Shown piece by piece: positions 1 to 12,109 of a stretch of 64,000 bases of DNA. Numbering within the stretch: the stretch's first letter is position 1; every line of letters starts with the position of its first letter. Source of the stretch: Boswellia sacra (Eukaryota; Streptophyta; Magnoliopsida; Sapindales; Burseraceae); NCBI GenBank assembly GCA_013180625.2, contig SNVD02005116.1:124001-188000 (forward strand), written 5' to 3'. The position numbers and the translations under genes are program-made. A model generated the notes under the pieces. That model made no database searches. It saw only the letters and a list, made by a program, of their open reading frames with translations, and was not told the origin of the DNA.

Positions 1-989
1 CTAGTAAAACTATTTAAAAATTTGATAATTATTAACCATATTAGGTGAATATACAGTTATTAAAACAAAAAAAAATTATAGTTGTCAAAAAAATTATAAA
101 ATAACTTAATCATAATTAAATAATTCAATTCCTTTTTTCTTTTAAAAAAAAAATCACTGTTTTGAAGTTTGCTAGGTCCTACATTAACAACCATTTTTAG
201 ACCTCATCGAGCAGCATTATAAATACCAAAATGATCCATGGATGTTGATTTATGATATGACTTTTTTTTTTTTGGCGTTTAAACACCAAATCCTTGCCTA
301 TAATAATTATATTGTTGAGTGGACCAACTTTAATTTGTAGATAATTTCATTGTTAACGATGCACCAAACAAGCCGATGACAGTGATTGACAATGGCTGTA
401 CACAGTTTTTTCCCTTTAAAGAATTTATTTGTTTAGTTAAAAATTATAAGTTTTGTTATTTTTAATATTTTTAAACTCATTTGAATATATTCTATAATTA
501 TCAAACTATTTTATAGCATAAAAATATGAATAATAGTACATATAACTCATATAATCTAACAAATTACAAATTGGTTGAGCAAGTAGAAATTAGAAATATA
601 TAAAAAAAATTTATAATAAATCATGAAGTAGGACTACCTATATATATATAATAATTTTGTGTCAAATCGTCTTGTATATATTAGATTGTACAATTTGATT
701 ATATATATAATTATTATAAAAATATGTATTTGATTAATTATTATATAAAAATTTAACATCACACTGAAAAGTTAGTTTAACAATTACACGTGGATAATGC
801 TTGTGAGAGCACGACAATTTTTAAATATTTTCAGATTTCACACAATGATCTCTTACTCGATGTATGTGCGTTTAACAATGATCTCTTACTCGATGTATGT
901 GCGTTTAAGTGAGACAAAGTTATAAATACTAGTTTAAAACTCTCCGTTGATAACAATATAAAGATGTTATAGTATGATCAAATAAATAA
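1..989. other. AT-rich intergenic DNA, no recognised gene
   Basis: This stretch is made of A/T runs with no exon-like reading frame that I recognise. The only clear structure is a perfect 33-bp tandem duplication at 842-907, annotated separately. If the MATH-domain gene to its right ever had 3' exons, they should lie here on the minus strand, but none can be recognised. Confidence 0.6.
842..907. repeat. Perfect 33-bp tandem duplication
   Basis: The unit beginning acaatgatctcttactcg occurs twice head to tail (842-874 and 875-907) without a mismatch. This indicates a recent local duplication in non-coding DNA. Confidence 0.9.
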
Positions 990-1432
990 TTAAATACCAT
1001 TTCAAGTTCCAAGCTTCGAATTGGCTGGATCTCAGTTTCTCTATTGGAGCTTTTGATAGAAGCGAGAAGGACTTGATTTTGAACAAAAAATGACTGGGTG
1101 AAGCATCTCTTCCTGAAGGAGGGTAAAATGAGGGAAGAATGATTAATATTTCCAAGTCATAAGGGTGTACATAATTAAATATTAGAGATGTAAATACATG
1201 ATCTAAATAATAAGAGAGCATTGCATCAGAACACATGATTAATATACATATGTAATTAAGGTAATTAGTCTCTTATTGATTGGATAAGCATAAGTGTCCA
1301 AATGTTTTTCAAATAATGAGCCAATGAAACAAAAAGACAAACATATATGGCATAAAATTATTGAAAATAATAATTAATTAACGTACCTCTCCGGATATGA
1401 GCTTCGGTGGCATCGTGGCAGACGCAGTCCAT
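990..1432 (-). pseudogene. MATH (TRAF-like) domain protein, 5' fragment
   Basis: Two exons join well on the minus strand. Exon 1 runs from the ATG at 1432 to 1387 (15 codons plus one base, starting MDCVCHDATEAHIRR) and ends at a GAGAG|GTACGT donor. Exon 2 begins at 1112 after a CTCCTTCAG acceptor and restores the frame. Exon 2 reads SPSHFLFKIKSFSLLSK and then SSQFEAWNLKWYL, which matches the first strands of plant MATH domains (typically S-HY-FKI-SFSLL followed by S--FE-GGYKW-L). The reading then runs into a stop at about 967, where the family normally continues for over 100 more residues. Two glycines before the KW are replaced (WN for GG). No further exons were recognised to the left, so I call it a truncated gene. 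MATH proteins of this sort are usually protein-interaction or ubiquitin-ligase adaptors. Family recognition is from motif memory. Confidence 0.6.
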
Positions 1433-1546
1433 GTTGAACGAGAGAAGTATGAATTTGAAGAACTTTTATTTATGAAGAGCTACTAAGCCCAAATGCCTGA
1501 TTAGCTAGACACTTTGGCTCCAACATAGTTCTGAGCTTTCTCTAAT

Positions 1547-1556
1547 GTCCTTTTTA
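1547..1556 (-). promoter_or_regulatory. TATA-like box of the MATH gene fragment
   Basis: Reading on the minus strand, the sequence actataaaaagg lies about 115-125 bases upstream of the ATG at 1432. This is a normal distance for a plant core promoter with an 80-90 base leader. It abuts the end of the ~200-bp repeat array, so the array occupies the upstream regulatory position. Confidence 0.35.
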
Positions 1557-1559
1557 TAG

Positions 1560-3440
1560 TTGACGGATAGGTAATAGCTCTAGTCATCTTGTAAGGAAAG
1601 AATGAGATATTATACCTTTCATAGGTCTTACGTTTGAGTTATGACTATGAAGTTACGAATATGTTTTAGGAGTATTAAAATGTATCAATCGGTTCAGATT
1701 TGGCTAATCTTTTCGTCTCTAGAGAGTTCATGTATGGTCATAGTCTTGTACGAATCGATGTAAATCATAATAGATTAATTTAGTCACCTTTTCATGTTCT
1801 AAGAAGAGAATGAGATACTATACCTTTTCATAGTTTTTAGTTTTTATGTGTGAGTTGTGACTATGAAGTTATGTATATATTCTAGTAATGCTAGGGGACC
1901 AATCGGCTTAGGTTTGGCCCTTGTTTTGGATCCTAGGAAGGTTTATGTAGGGTTGTACTTACCTTTTTCTTCTTGCAAGCAAAGAATGAGATACAATACC
2001 TTTTCATAGCTTTTACCTTTGAGTTATGACTATGAAAATGTATATATTCTAGTCATACTAATTGACCAATCGGGTTGGATTTGGCTCATCTTTTGTTTCT
2101 AAGAGGTTTATGTATGGTTGTTGTCTTGTGCAGAAAAAATAAATAAATTATATATAGTAGCTTTAGTCACATTTTTCATCTTACAAAGAAAAAATCAGAT
2201 AATATATATCAAAGAAAGAACAAGATAATATACATTTTCATAGTTTTTACATTTGCATTATGACTGTGAAGTTACTTATATGCTCTAGTAATATGAATGG
2301 GCCAATCACTTAGATTTGGCCCATCTTTTGGTTTCTAGGAGAGTTTATATATGGTTATAGTCTTGTACAAAACAATACAAATTAGAAAGCTTTTGTTACA
2401 TTTTTCATCTTGCAAAGAAAGAATGAGATAATATACATTTTCATAGTTTTTATATTTGAGTTACGACTATGAAGTTACTTTTATGCTTTAGTAATACTAA
2501 TGGACCAATCAATTTAGATTAGCCCATCTTTTGGTTTCTATGCGAGCCTATGTATGGCTATAGTCTTGTACAAAATAATGTAAATTATAATAGCTTTAGT
2601 CATATTTTTCATCTTGCAAAGAAATAATGAGAAAATATACCTTTTCATTGTTTTTACATTTATGACTATGAAGTCACTTATATTCTCTAGTAATACTAAT
2701 GGACCAATTGATTTAGATTCCGCCCATCTTTTGATTTCTAGGAGAGTTTATTTATGGTTATAGTATTGAACAAAACGATTATAACAGCTTTAGTAATATT
2801 TTTCATGTTGCAAAGAAAAATAAGATAATACACCTTTTCATACATAGCTTTTATATTTGAGTTATGATTGTGAAGTTACTTATATGCCCTAGCAATACTA
2901 GTGAAGCAATCGATTTAGATTTGGCCCATCTTTTGGTTTCTAGGAGAGTTTATGTATGGCCATAGTCTTGTATAGAACAATGTAAATCATAATAGCTTGA
3001 GTAACAATTTTCATATTGCAAAGAAAGATTAATGAGATAATATATTTTTTCATAGTTTTTATATTCGAGTTATAACTATGAAGTTAATTATATGCTCTAG
3101 TAATAGTAATGGACCAATTGATTTAGATTTGGCCCATCTTTTGGTTTCTACGAGAGTTTATTTATGGTCGTAGTCTTGTATGCATTAATGTAAATTATAA
3201 TAGCTTTAACCTTTTTCATCTTAAAAGGAATGTAGAAGATCCAGTAATATTTGTTTGTCAATCAATATACTTGAGTTATGATTTTGAAATAGGTATATAT
3301 TCTAGCAGTGTTAATGGACCAATCGTTTTAGATTTGGCCCATCTTCTAGTTTCTTGGGGCATCTATCTATGATTGCAATCTTGTACATAACTACAAATTA
3401 ATGTAAATTGTAATAGCTTTTGTCACCTTTTATTTCTTAA
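1560..3440. repeat. Degenerate tandem array, period about 200 bp, 8-9 units
   Basis: A block recurs roughly every 180-210 bases. Each unit has in order: gaatgagata, ttttcatagtttt, gagttatgactatgaagtta, a ctctagtaatactaatgg stretch, ccaatc, ttggcccatcttttggttt, gagtttatgtatgg, tagtcttgtac, and a taaattataatagcttt tail. The first block appears near 1600, 1806, 1985, 2220, 2423, 2626, 2817 and 3028, with a short 32-base local duplication near 2190-2220. A further isolated unit is at 4240-4390. Units have diverged by substitutions and small indels and have no long reading frame. The array sits directly upstream of the MATH fragment. Confidence 0.85.
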
Positions 3441-5283
3441 GTAGAGTTATTAAAACCCTACCAATTTTATTAGTAAATCTCATTTCTTATTTAATAAATA
3501 AGATTAGAATTATAGAAATCAAATATTATTAACCCTTTTATTACATTCTCCATTTTCGTTCTTAACGAGCTTATTAATTTACCTTTTATTTTTAACCAGC
3601 TCACCAAGCCTTTAAATGGTACCCTACAAGTAACGCTTTCTCATATATATTAAAACAAAATTATCATTGAACCAAAATAAGCTGGCATAGGAAATAAACA
3701 TCATTAAGCTTTAAAAAAAACAAAAACAAAATCATATAGTTTCCTAGATTATATTATTTTGTTTTTCTTGCATGGATAATACATGTATCTTCCACTCCTC
3801 GACTTGCAGTTGCCAAATCTAGAAACGAGTCTAATTTTTAATTTCATTTACAAGTCTTTCGTTTTAGAATAATTTTAAATGTATAACCAAATCTATATAA
3901 CCTATTTGAACATAAAGTTATTGGATAGGTAAGTCCCGCTTTATTTATTAATGATTTTTTTAATTTTCTTCTAATTTTTATCCACTAAATGAATTTTTGC
4001 CACTTTTGGTATGAATTTGATTGTTTGGGTTAGTTGTATATCTAGATCTACTCTTTTCTTTATTCAATTGAGAAGTTCTTATTGAAGGATTTGGTCAACA
4101 TGCTTAAAACGTAAATGGTAAAACAAAAAGGATATATTAAGATTTATTTTGTTAAATTTTATGATTTTAACCTTGTTTAAAACTAGAGTGGGGCTTACCA
4201 AAATAAGCCAAGGGGGGCACAAATAGCACTTTTCTTAATGGATGAATGAGATTCTATACTTTTTGTAATTTTTATTTTTAAGTTACGGCTATGAAGTCAA
4301 GTACATGTTGGAGTAATGTTAGTGGACCAAACAATTTTGATTTGGCCCCTCTTCTGGTTTCTTGGAGCATCTATACATGGTCGTAGCGCATTGCTTTTTG
4401 ATTGAAGTTGAATTTAATTATATATATAGATTGGAGCATTTATATAGAGTCGTAACCATTTTCTTAATTATGATCAAATATCAAATTACAATTGCAGTTT
4501 CATGATTAAATTCCACTTATTATTTTAGTTGTTAATAAATAAAACTTTTCTCACTAATTATTTAAACACATTTTTCTTTTCCTAAGAGTAGTTGTGGGTT
4601 TGTATTACTGAATTAAACGAAGAAATGAAGGTATATTAAAACAGAAAGCAGAAATAGTATTTTATATATTTTTTTCAGTAATCATATTGCTTAAATTTAT
4701 TCAATTACGATGTATGAAATAAAAATAATATGAAATTACAAATCTAGGTATTAAATAAAAATTCCTATTAATTCTTACTACCACATGAGAGACAAGAGTT
4801 TCAATTACGTGGTTCTTTACTATCCTGACAATTTCAACATTAAAACACAAAAAAGGAAAAGACAACCAAAAATGTAAAATTAATATAAAATGGTAGAAAA
4901 TTTATTTAGGTTTTTTAATTGTAAATTAATTAAAAAAAGGTTGTTTAACTTATGATAATAATAGCTTGCCTATTTATCAAAATATACCTATTTTATTTAA
5001 AAATATTTAATTTATCCTTCTAGGACAATAAAATAGTTTTTTGATAATTTATTTTCATAAATACTTAAAAAATAAATGAAAGGGTAAATTCGTAAATTGA
5101 GCAATGGAAATTGGAAATGCCCGCGCTGTAATTCGTGCCCGTGCGCGGCGGCCACGGTGGCGGATGTAATGCTGATACTCCCCCAAGTTTGAGGCTGAAT
5201 TTACAAATTTATCCTTTCTCTGTAGTAAAGGTGAGCTTAGCCAGCAAAACCGAACCCAGGGACAGAGAAAGACAAAGAAGAAG
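3441..5283. other. Non-coding DNA upstream of the ITPK4-like gene
   Basis: Mostly AT-rich sequence with one stray copy of the ~200-bp repeat (4240-4390). The last 180 bases, around 5118-5165, are notably GC-rich (gcccgcgctg, gcgcggcggccacgg). That fits the 5' leader and core promoter region of the kinase gene that starts at 5284. No protein-coding segment was recognised. Confidence 0.5.
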
Positions 5284-7084
5284 ATGAGTTTAGTAGGAGG
5301 AGTTGTCCTGGACGAATCGGTGCTTCCTCGACTATCCGCTTCTCCAAATGCAAACGACTCGTCATTTCGATTGTTTCGTAAACTCCGACATACTGACATC
5401 CGTGCAGTACTCTTTCATCTCTCTCACTCCTACTCTGTTTGGTTGAATTTGTTGTTAAAAGTGACTGGAACTGTCAATTTTAACCTCCTTTTACTTGTCG
5501 CAGGGAATCTCTTATGCTTCTGACCTGATAAGGTCCCTCTCACTCTTATTCTTTTTCTCATTATTTGCTTCAGTAATTGAGTGTTTGGGGATGCTTTTGA
5601 TTGTCAATTAAAAAAAAAATTAACTAAGAGAGGGAAATTTATACCTTTGAAATGTCTTCTGTGAAAATTATTATTCAATATGTGCTGCTTGTGGTTATGA
5701 TTTTATGGTGATAAATTCCTGTTAAAATGGCATTTTATTATATCTGCTTGCTATAAACAGGTGAGTGTTCTGAAGAGGATGGCAACAGAATAGTTGTGTG
5801 ATTGCTTTCTCTTGGATGAGATAAACCAAGCTTGGGTGACATTGGAGGAACTATTCTTTATGTTGTTTCTAATGATAAGGATTTTCGTAAACTTGATTCC
5901 CGTTGGCTGATTGTTGTTGTGGGTGAGGACTTACTGCCCAACCTATGTCTTCTTAGCATTTCGATAAATTGACTCTTGTCCTGTGCAAAGTATTTGATAG
6001 ATAGTTTACTAAGTTTCTCACAATAATGAAGGATGTCTTGCTGTATAACAAAACGTGCCATAGATTTTCTATCACTCTGTGGTCTAAGATTCTTTGCATA
6101 CCAGCTCTTCTGTCACTATAGCATTAATGCAGTTTTCCTTACTCTAGGTGTTGTAATAAACTGATAATTTTTGTAGTTGCTTCTTTTAGGAACTTAATAT
6201 TGTGTCCCATATCGTAAATCCTAGTTTATGGTTACTAGTTTGAGAAAATATTTGATTGGCCTTCTTGAGTCCACTAACCATTTTGGGTGCAATTGATTAC
6301 TGCACCTTGAGTCGGTTTCTATTTCAGGTGTTAAAGGTGGAAGTATATCTGATAATTCAAGTGTGATTTACATAAACAAGCTAGAAGAGTTACCTATGAC
6401 CATTTGCCAATTGAACAGAAAGGTCGCCTGAAGTGATTCATCTCTTCTAGAGCTACTTCTCCTGGGTTACATTTATTTTTATATTGAGACATTCAATCCT
6501 TGACCTGTCTTTTGTCTCACATTTGAAGTAGGCAACTGGTAACAATGCTGTGACAGTTGGTTATGTTATGAAGCCTTCACGTGAAGAAGATTTTGCAAAG
6601 GTGAGCCCTTATATAGAAATGAGAGTCTGCCATGTTCGAAGAAGAATTAAATGAAGCTAAAGTAATAACAACAGTATGATGTGCCTTGTAATGCTGAACG
6701 CATGCATAAGATCATCACACACAATTATGATACTCCTTGATTGAATTCTAAGTTGTAATTGGAAAGTGACTTATTTAGTTTCTTGAATCCTAAACTTTAG
6801 TTAGAAAATGAGTTAATAACGACCAAAGTTGAGACAGTTTTTTATACAGTAATGGATTTAGTTATATGTGATAATCATATTTGGTCTGAAATGTAATTGT
6901 GGTTGTAAATAGAATCCTTTGATTGATTAATTGGTTGAAGCAATCATTTAGGTTGGTCTGAGATAGCCGTTGATAGGCCAGCTTTCTGCAGTTTGCCGTG
7001 AAGGGAAACAGGGGAGAGATTTTTGTTGTGTTGTTCTTTAAAAACACTATTGTTTGAAGCTTATTATGATCCTATCTTTTGTAG

Positions 7085-7288
<204 letters not shown>

Positions 7289-7550
7289 TAACTTCTGAAG
7301 TTCATGGAATTACTTGTATCATGTAACCTCATATGATCTACATTGAATATTTTAGAATATGCATTTGCTTGACAGTTGTGCTACCATATATATAAATGTT
7401 ATTCAGACTTATTTGACTATTTTAATCGTTAACTGCTTGGAAAGCTCTTCACCATTTGCTTGCAACAGTGGTTTAAATAGCCTAGAATTACCAAAATAGC
7501 AAATATAGCCAATCTAGTTTATAAGCTCTCTGAAAAATAGGATATTTTCT

Positions 7551-7660
7551 TGTTTCTTAGTAGAGTTAAAACATATCTAGACACGACTAATAACATGTCA
7601 CTCTTATTTCCTAGTAGAGTTAAAATGTACCTGGACATGACTAACAACATGTCATGTAAA
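7551..7660. repeat. Imperfect ~55-bp tandem duplication in ITPK4 intron 6
   Basis: The block tagtagagttaaaa, then a cta-gaca-gact-ataacatgtca core, occurs twice in succession (about 7557-7600 and 7612-7655) with a few substitutions. It is intronic and carries no function that I can see. Confidence 0.7.
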
Positions 7661-8246
7661 TGTTTTGAACACCTAAATTTTTATATTAATGTAGTTACTA
7701 AGGTCTTTCATGATCAGTATTACCACTCTTACAGGTTTATGCAACATTACTCAGATTTCTTTGTAATTGACCCACTTGATAGCATTTACCCAGTATTGGA
7801 TCGGCTGAAATCCAACTGATTCTACTTGGGCTGCAAGATCTCGATGCAGATGGCTGTTGTACAATCAGAGGGGCCCATTTTCTTAAGGTCTGCTTTGTCA
7901 GAGTGGATTCTATTTCATTCTTGTTATTTATCTAACAAATCACTGAAACCAATCCAAATAATTAGATCGAGTATGTTTCATATTTGAACTCTTTTCTTTT
8001 TTTGTTGACAACATTCATATAAAATCATCTTTATTAATACTATTTATACCATTGCATAAATCCTATAGTCTCAAAAAGTGAAATTTTAGGGATTTCCTAT
8101 CTTCATCAGTAATATATATGTAACAAGGTTGCGGGATGTTGACAAAGTCCAACAACTGTCACAAATCTAGATCTCTGGACCATTTTTAGTGACAACATAA
8201 ACCTTTAGAAGGATTCCTTTTCCTTTCTTTGCTCCAATTAATAATG

Positions 8247-8249
<3 letters not shown>

Positions 8250-8282
<33 letters not shown>
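8250..8282. repeat. (TC)n microsatellite in ITPK4 intron 7
   Basis: An uninterrupted ct dinucleotide run of about 32 bases lies within the intron between exons 7 and 8. Confidence 0.95.
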
Positions 8283-8284
<2 letters not shown>

Positions 8285-8616
8285 CTGTAAAAAAAGAGTA
8301 CATTCTTGAATTGCTGTAATATTTCTACCTTGTTTTGTGTCACCTCAATTTGATAATTTGAGGTTTTATTTGGGTATAAACTTTCTAGTTCTGATTACTT
8401 TCTCCTCAAGCTAGTTACATCTAAAGCTAAATGTGCAGGTAAATGGCTTTAACGGTCCTGATTTAGCACAAAGACTGTCAAAAGCAAAATTATCTTTTCC
8501 AAGTATAGTGAAGCCTCAAGTTGCCTGTGGTGTGGCCGATGCTCACAGTATGGTAAACATATATTTAATTTTTGCCTCTTCCCTCTCTTGAATTCTCATT
8601 TGTGTCAATTATCTTC

Positions 8617-8785
8617 TGTTGAGAGAGAGAGGGAGAAACGAATTTAGAGAAAAAATTTGTATGTATTCCATTGTAAAGAGGTATACATATATATAGTACA
8701 ATAAGGGGAAATAAAATAGGAAAGAGAGAATCAAATATGTATCTAATAGGAACACAATCCTAAATTCCTATATAGAGATTTAACA
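8617..8785 (-). repeat. Copia A 3' LTR (left copy)
   Basis: 169 bp, TGTTGAG to TAACA, nearly the same as the copy at 13226-13392 apart from a handful of substitutions and 1-2 base indels. On the minus strand the polypurine tract at 8786-8797 lies just inside it. Confidence 0.95.
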
Positions 8786-8956
8786 CTCCCCCTTAAGTTG
8801 GAGTATAGATATTCTCGATGCTCAATTTGGAACATAGATGAAGAAAAACTCCTTTATGAATTGCCTTGGTAAAATGATCTCCAATTTGGTCTTCAGACTT
8901 AACATAAGGAGTGATAATCTCTTCACTCACTACAGCCTCACGAACAAAGTGACAAT

Positions 8957-10202
8957 CTACTTTAGTGTGTTTAGTACTTTCATGAAAAACTGGATTGTTA
9001 GCAATGTTGCAGTCATATTATCACAAAACATTTTTGATGTCTTTTTGAAATCAATTCCAATCTCAGTTAAAAAATTCATGACCCACATAATCTCATATGT
9101 TGTATGAGCCATAGCACGATACTCTGCCTCTGCACTGGATCTTGCAACTAAATTTTGTTTCTTGCTTCTCCAAGTCACTAGATTGCCTCCGAAGAAAATA
9201 TAATATCCACTTGTGGACTTCCTATCAGTTTTGGATCCAGCCCAATCAACATGAGAATAGCCAACAATGTCCAACTTTTTACTTTTCTTGTAAAGAATTC
9301 CTTTACCAATGGACTGTTTTAGATATCGTAAAATTCTACATACCGCCTCCCAATGGATCTTGTCCAGATTTTGCATATACTGACTAACTGTTTCTACTGC
9401 AAAAGTAATATCAGGTCTAGTGACAGTAAGATAAATCAACTTTCCCACGAGACTTCTATATCTTTTCTTATCTTCAAAATTTGGACTGCTATCACCATCT
9501 AATATTACATTAGGATCCATAGGGGTCTCTATTGGTTTAGACTCTAAAATACCCGTCTTATCACGTAAGTCTTGCACATACTTTCTCTGAGACAAAGTGA
9601 TACCTTCTTTACTCCTTAAAACTTCAATACCAAGAAAGTATTTGAGTTGCCCCAAATCTTTTGTTTGAAAATGTGTCTTTAGCTGTCTTTTCACTTCTTC
9701 TATGCCATTAGAATCACTCCCAGTCACAATGATATCATCTACATACATCACAAGTATAACAATACCTAATCTTGTATGTTTAACAAACACTGAGTGATAA
9801 GATTGACAAGGGGAGAAGTTGGTCGAAGCCAAAACGCCACTCAATTTTTCAAACCAGGCCCTAGGTGATTGCTTCAGACCATAAATAGCCTTCTTTAACT
9901 TACAAACAGAGGTGGTTAACTCCCCCTGAGCAACAAATCCAGGTGGTTGCTCCATATAAACCTCCTCGTGTAACGTACAAGAAGGCATTTTTGACATCTA
10001 GCTAGAAGAGGGGCCAGCAAAAAAACACAACGAGAGAAATGAGAATGCGGACTGAATTGAGCCTGGCAACGGAAGAAAAAGTCTCAACATAGTCAACATC
10101 ATAAGTTTGAGTGTACCTTTTAGCAACAAGACGGGCTTTTAAGCGTTCAATAGTACCATCAGGATGATATTTGATAACAAAGATCCAACGACGACCGACC
10201 AC
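8957..10202 (-). pseudogene. Copia A reverse transcriptase and RNase H
   Basis: The RT start reads RRWIFVIKYHPDGTIERLKA and continues to about 10002. A frameshift there breaks the LDVKNAFLHG block that holds the first RT aspartate. The frame then resumes at about 9997 with EEVYMEQPPGF, YGLKQSPRAW and the catalytic YVDD box (VMYVDDIIVTGSD). The RNase H part has KSTSGYYIF, SSAEAEYRAM and FCDN. The first RNase H acidic residue, normally in YSDADWAG, is replaced by His (YSHVDWAG). The C-terminus appears shortened after TIQFFMKV relative to Copia proteins that continue into an HIDI-HHFIR block. The enzyme would copy the element RNA inside virus-like particles. Here it is almost surely inactive. 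Confidence 0.9.
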
Positions 10203-10342
10203 TTCTTTACGGTCTGGTAATTTTTGTAACTCCTATGTACCACGATCACAGAGAGCTGACATTTCATCTTCCATAGCGTTTCTCCAGTTAGGATGAGCCA
10301 AAGCTGCCTGGTAATTTTTAGGAATAAAAACTACAGACAAAC

Positions 10343-11614
10343 TCAAAGCAAAAGAACAAGCAGACAATGATAAGGCATTAAAGGAGACAAATTGAGAGAT
10401 AGGATACCTCTGAAAATATCTAGTACCTTTGCGAAGAGCAATAGGAAGGTCAAGATCGGAATACTCATTTGTAGGAGGAGTTGGATCTGGAGTAGAAGCA
10501 GACGCTTGAGTGACGGGCAGATCAGTAAGCGATAAATCATCTTGTGTAGCACGGATTGATGTGGTTTTCGTCTAGAATAAACTAGGGGTGGTGGAGTAAA
10601 GGTACATTGTAAAACTGACACCGGTATTGGAGGATCAACTAGACCAGTATCAAGTCTAGTATCACTCGATGAAAAATATGATGTGGACTCAAAAAAGGTG
10701 ACATCTGCATTGACAAGAGTTTTTACCGAGTTAGGGTCAAGACATTTGTAACCTTTCTGAGTTATAGAATACCCAAGAAAAATACATTTGGTGGACCGAG
10801 GAGATAGTTTATCAGAAACCCTATGAAGATAGACAAAACAAACACAACCAAAAATACGAGGAGGAAGAGAAAAAGCAGGTTGATTAGGGAATAAGATGGA
10901 GTACGGAGACTGAAAATGAAGAACAGAAGAAAGAGCCCGATTAATGAGGTAACAGGCGGTAAGTAAAGCTTCTCCCCAATATTTTGATGGGACTTTCATA
11001 TGAAATAACAGAGTTCGAGCCACATCTAACAAATGTCTATTTTTTCGCTTAACAACTTCATTTTGCTGAGGGTTGTAAGCACATGATGTTTGATGTAAGA
11101 TCCCATTAATACTACAAAAAGTAGATAATGAAGAAGAAGCATATTCTAAAGCATTATCAGAACGTAAAACTTTAATAGAAATACCAAACTGAATCTTTAT
11201 CTCATTGTAAAACACTTGAAACATACTAGGGACCTCAGATCGATCTTTTAACAGATACAACCAAGTAACTCTAGAATGATGATCCACAAAGGATACAAAA
11301 TATTTAAACCCATGACTGTTGGTAACTCGACAAGGACCCCATACATTTGAGTGAACCAAATCAAACGGTTGGTTACTAATTTTATTGATTCGACTACGAA
11401 ACGAAATACAAGAATGTTTACCTAACTGACAAGACTCGCATTCAATTTGAGTTGGACTAGAAAAACCCATATGCTGAAGCAATTTATTTAAAGGGTGACT
11501 TAAATGATAATACCATTGTTCTGGAGAGACAGAAGAAGCAAGAGCTGTATGAGAGGACGAAAGTGCTTCAAACAAGTGATAAACGCCATTCTTTTCATGC
11601 TCGCCACTAATCAT
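10343..11614 (-). pseudogene. Copia A integrase
   Basis: The H-H-C-C zinc finger is present (HLSHP followed by CESCQLGK), then the rve catalytic core. The usual HSDVWGP is HSNVWGP here, so the first catalytic Asp is Asn. The second (RSDNALEY) is retained. The third, normally in GVVERKNR, is EVVKRKNR, so the catalytic Glu is Lys. Two of three DDE residues are therefore lost, although the frame remains open for about 420 codons. The end of the frame (after SYFSSSDTRL) enters the variable linker before RT, and the last ~70 residues look like out-of-frame reading. Both replacements are single transitions on the coding strand (GAT to AAT, GAA to AAA). Confidence 0.9.
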
Positions 11615-11659
11615 CTTCCTCGTACCAAGATCCTGAAAAATACAATAGGATGAAAAAAA

Positions 11660-11935
11660 AGTGACTGAGCAATTTAAATTTTAAATTCTTAGTTAACTGG
11701 CTAACAGATAAAAGATTAACAGGAAATCTAGGAACATGTAACACCGAAGATAAATGAAAACTAGATGTACGAATGGTTCCAGACCCTGGTTCCAGACCTT
11801 TGTATTTGGGTTTTAGAACCATCAGCAAGAACGACTGATGACTGTTTGTTAGAAGGGATAAATGAACTAAAAAAAGAATCACTATCAGTCATGTGAGAAG
11901 AGGCTCTAGAATCGATAATCCAATGATGTGGGTAC
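11660..11935 (-). pseudogene. Copia A protease region
   Basis: Upstream of the integrase, the minus strand reads WIIDSRASSHMTD followed by SVVLADGSK. This corresponds to the Copia aspartic protease core, normally W-I-DSGA-SHMT. The active-site glycine is Arg (DSR for DSG). The following segment (HLSSVLHVPRFPVNLLSVSQL) is the conserved block between protease and integrase and lies in another frame, so at least one frameshift separates them. Confidence 0.75.
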
Positions 11936-12109
11936 GAAGAAGAAAAAAGGCAGTGGACCTACCTGTTTGGACTAAGGAAACGGAAGGCTGCTTGGCTGGT
12001 TGACCTTCCGATTTATGAGTAGACTGCGCAAAAGGTAGAGCATGAGAGTTAGATGAATTACCAATGGAAAGACGCTCCTAAAAGCTTTGATTTGCTCATT
12101 TATGTTTTC

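Noticed and set aside
5055..5399. 114-codon minus-strand open frame overlapping ITPK4 exon 1
   Set aside because: It is antisense to the first kinase exon and its GC-rich leader, and it lacks any family resemblance. The plus-strand exon explains the sequence.
5858..6061. Minus-strand open frame across ITPK4 exon 3 and intron 3
   Set aside because: Shadow of exon 3 (plus-strand GTILYVVSNDKDF segment). No independent support.
8838..9387. Plus-strand open frames in Copia A
   Set aside because: Antisense shadows of the minus-strand RT/RNase H.
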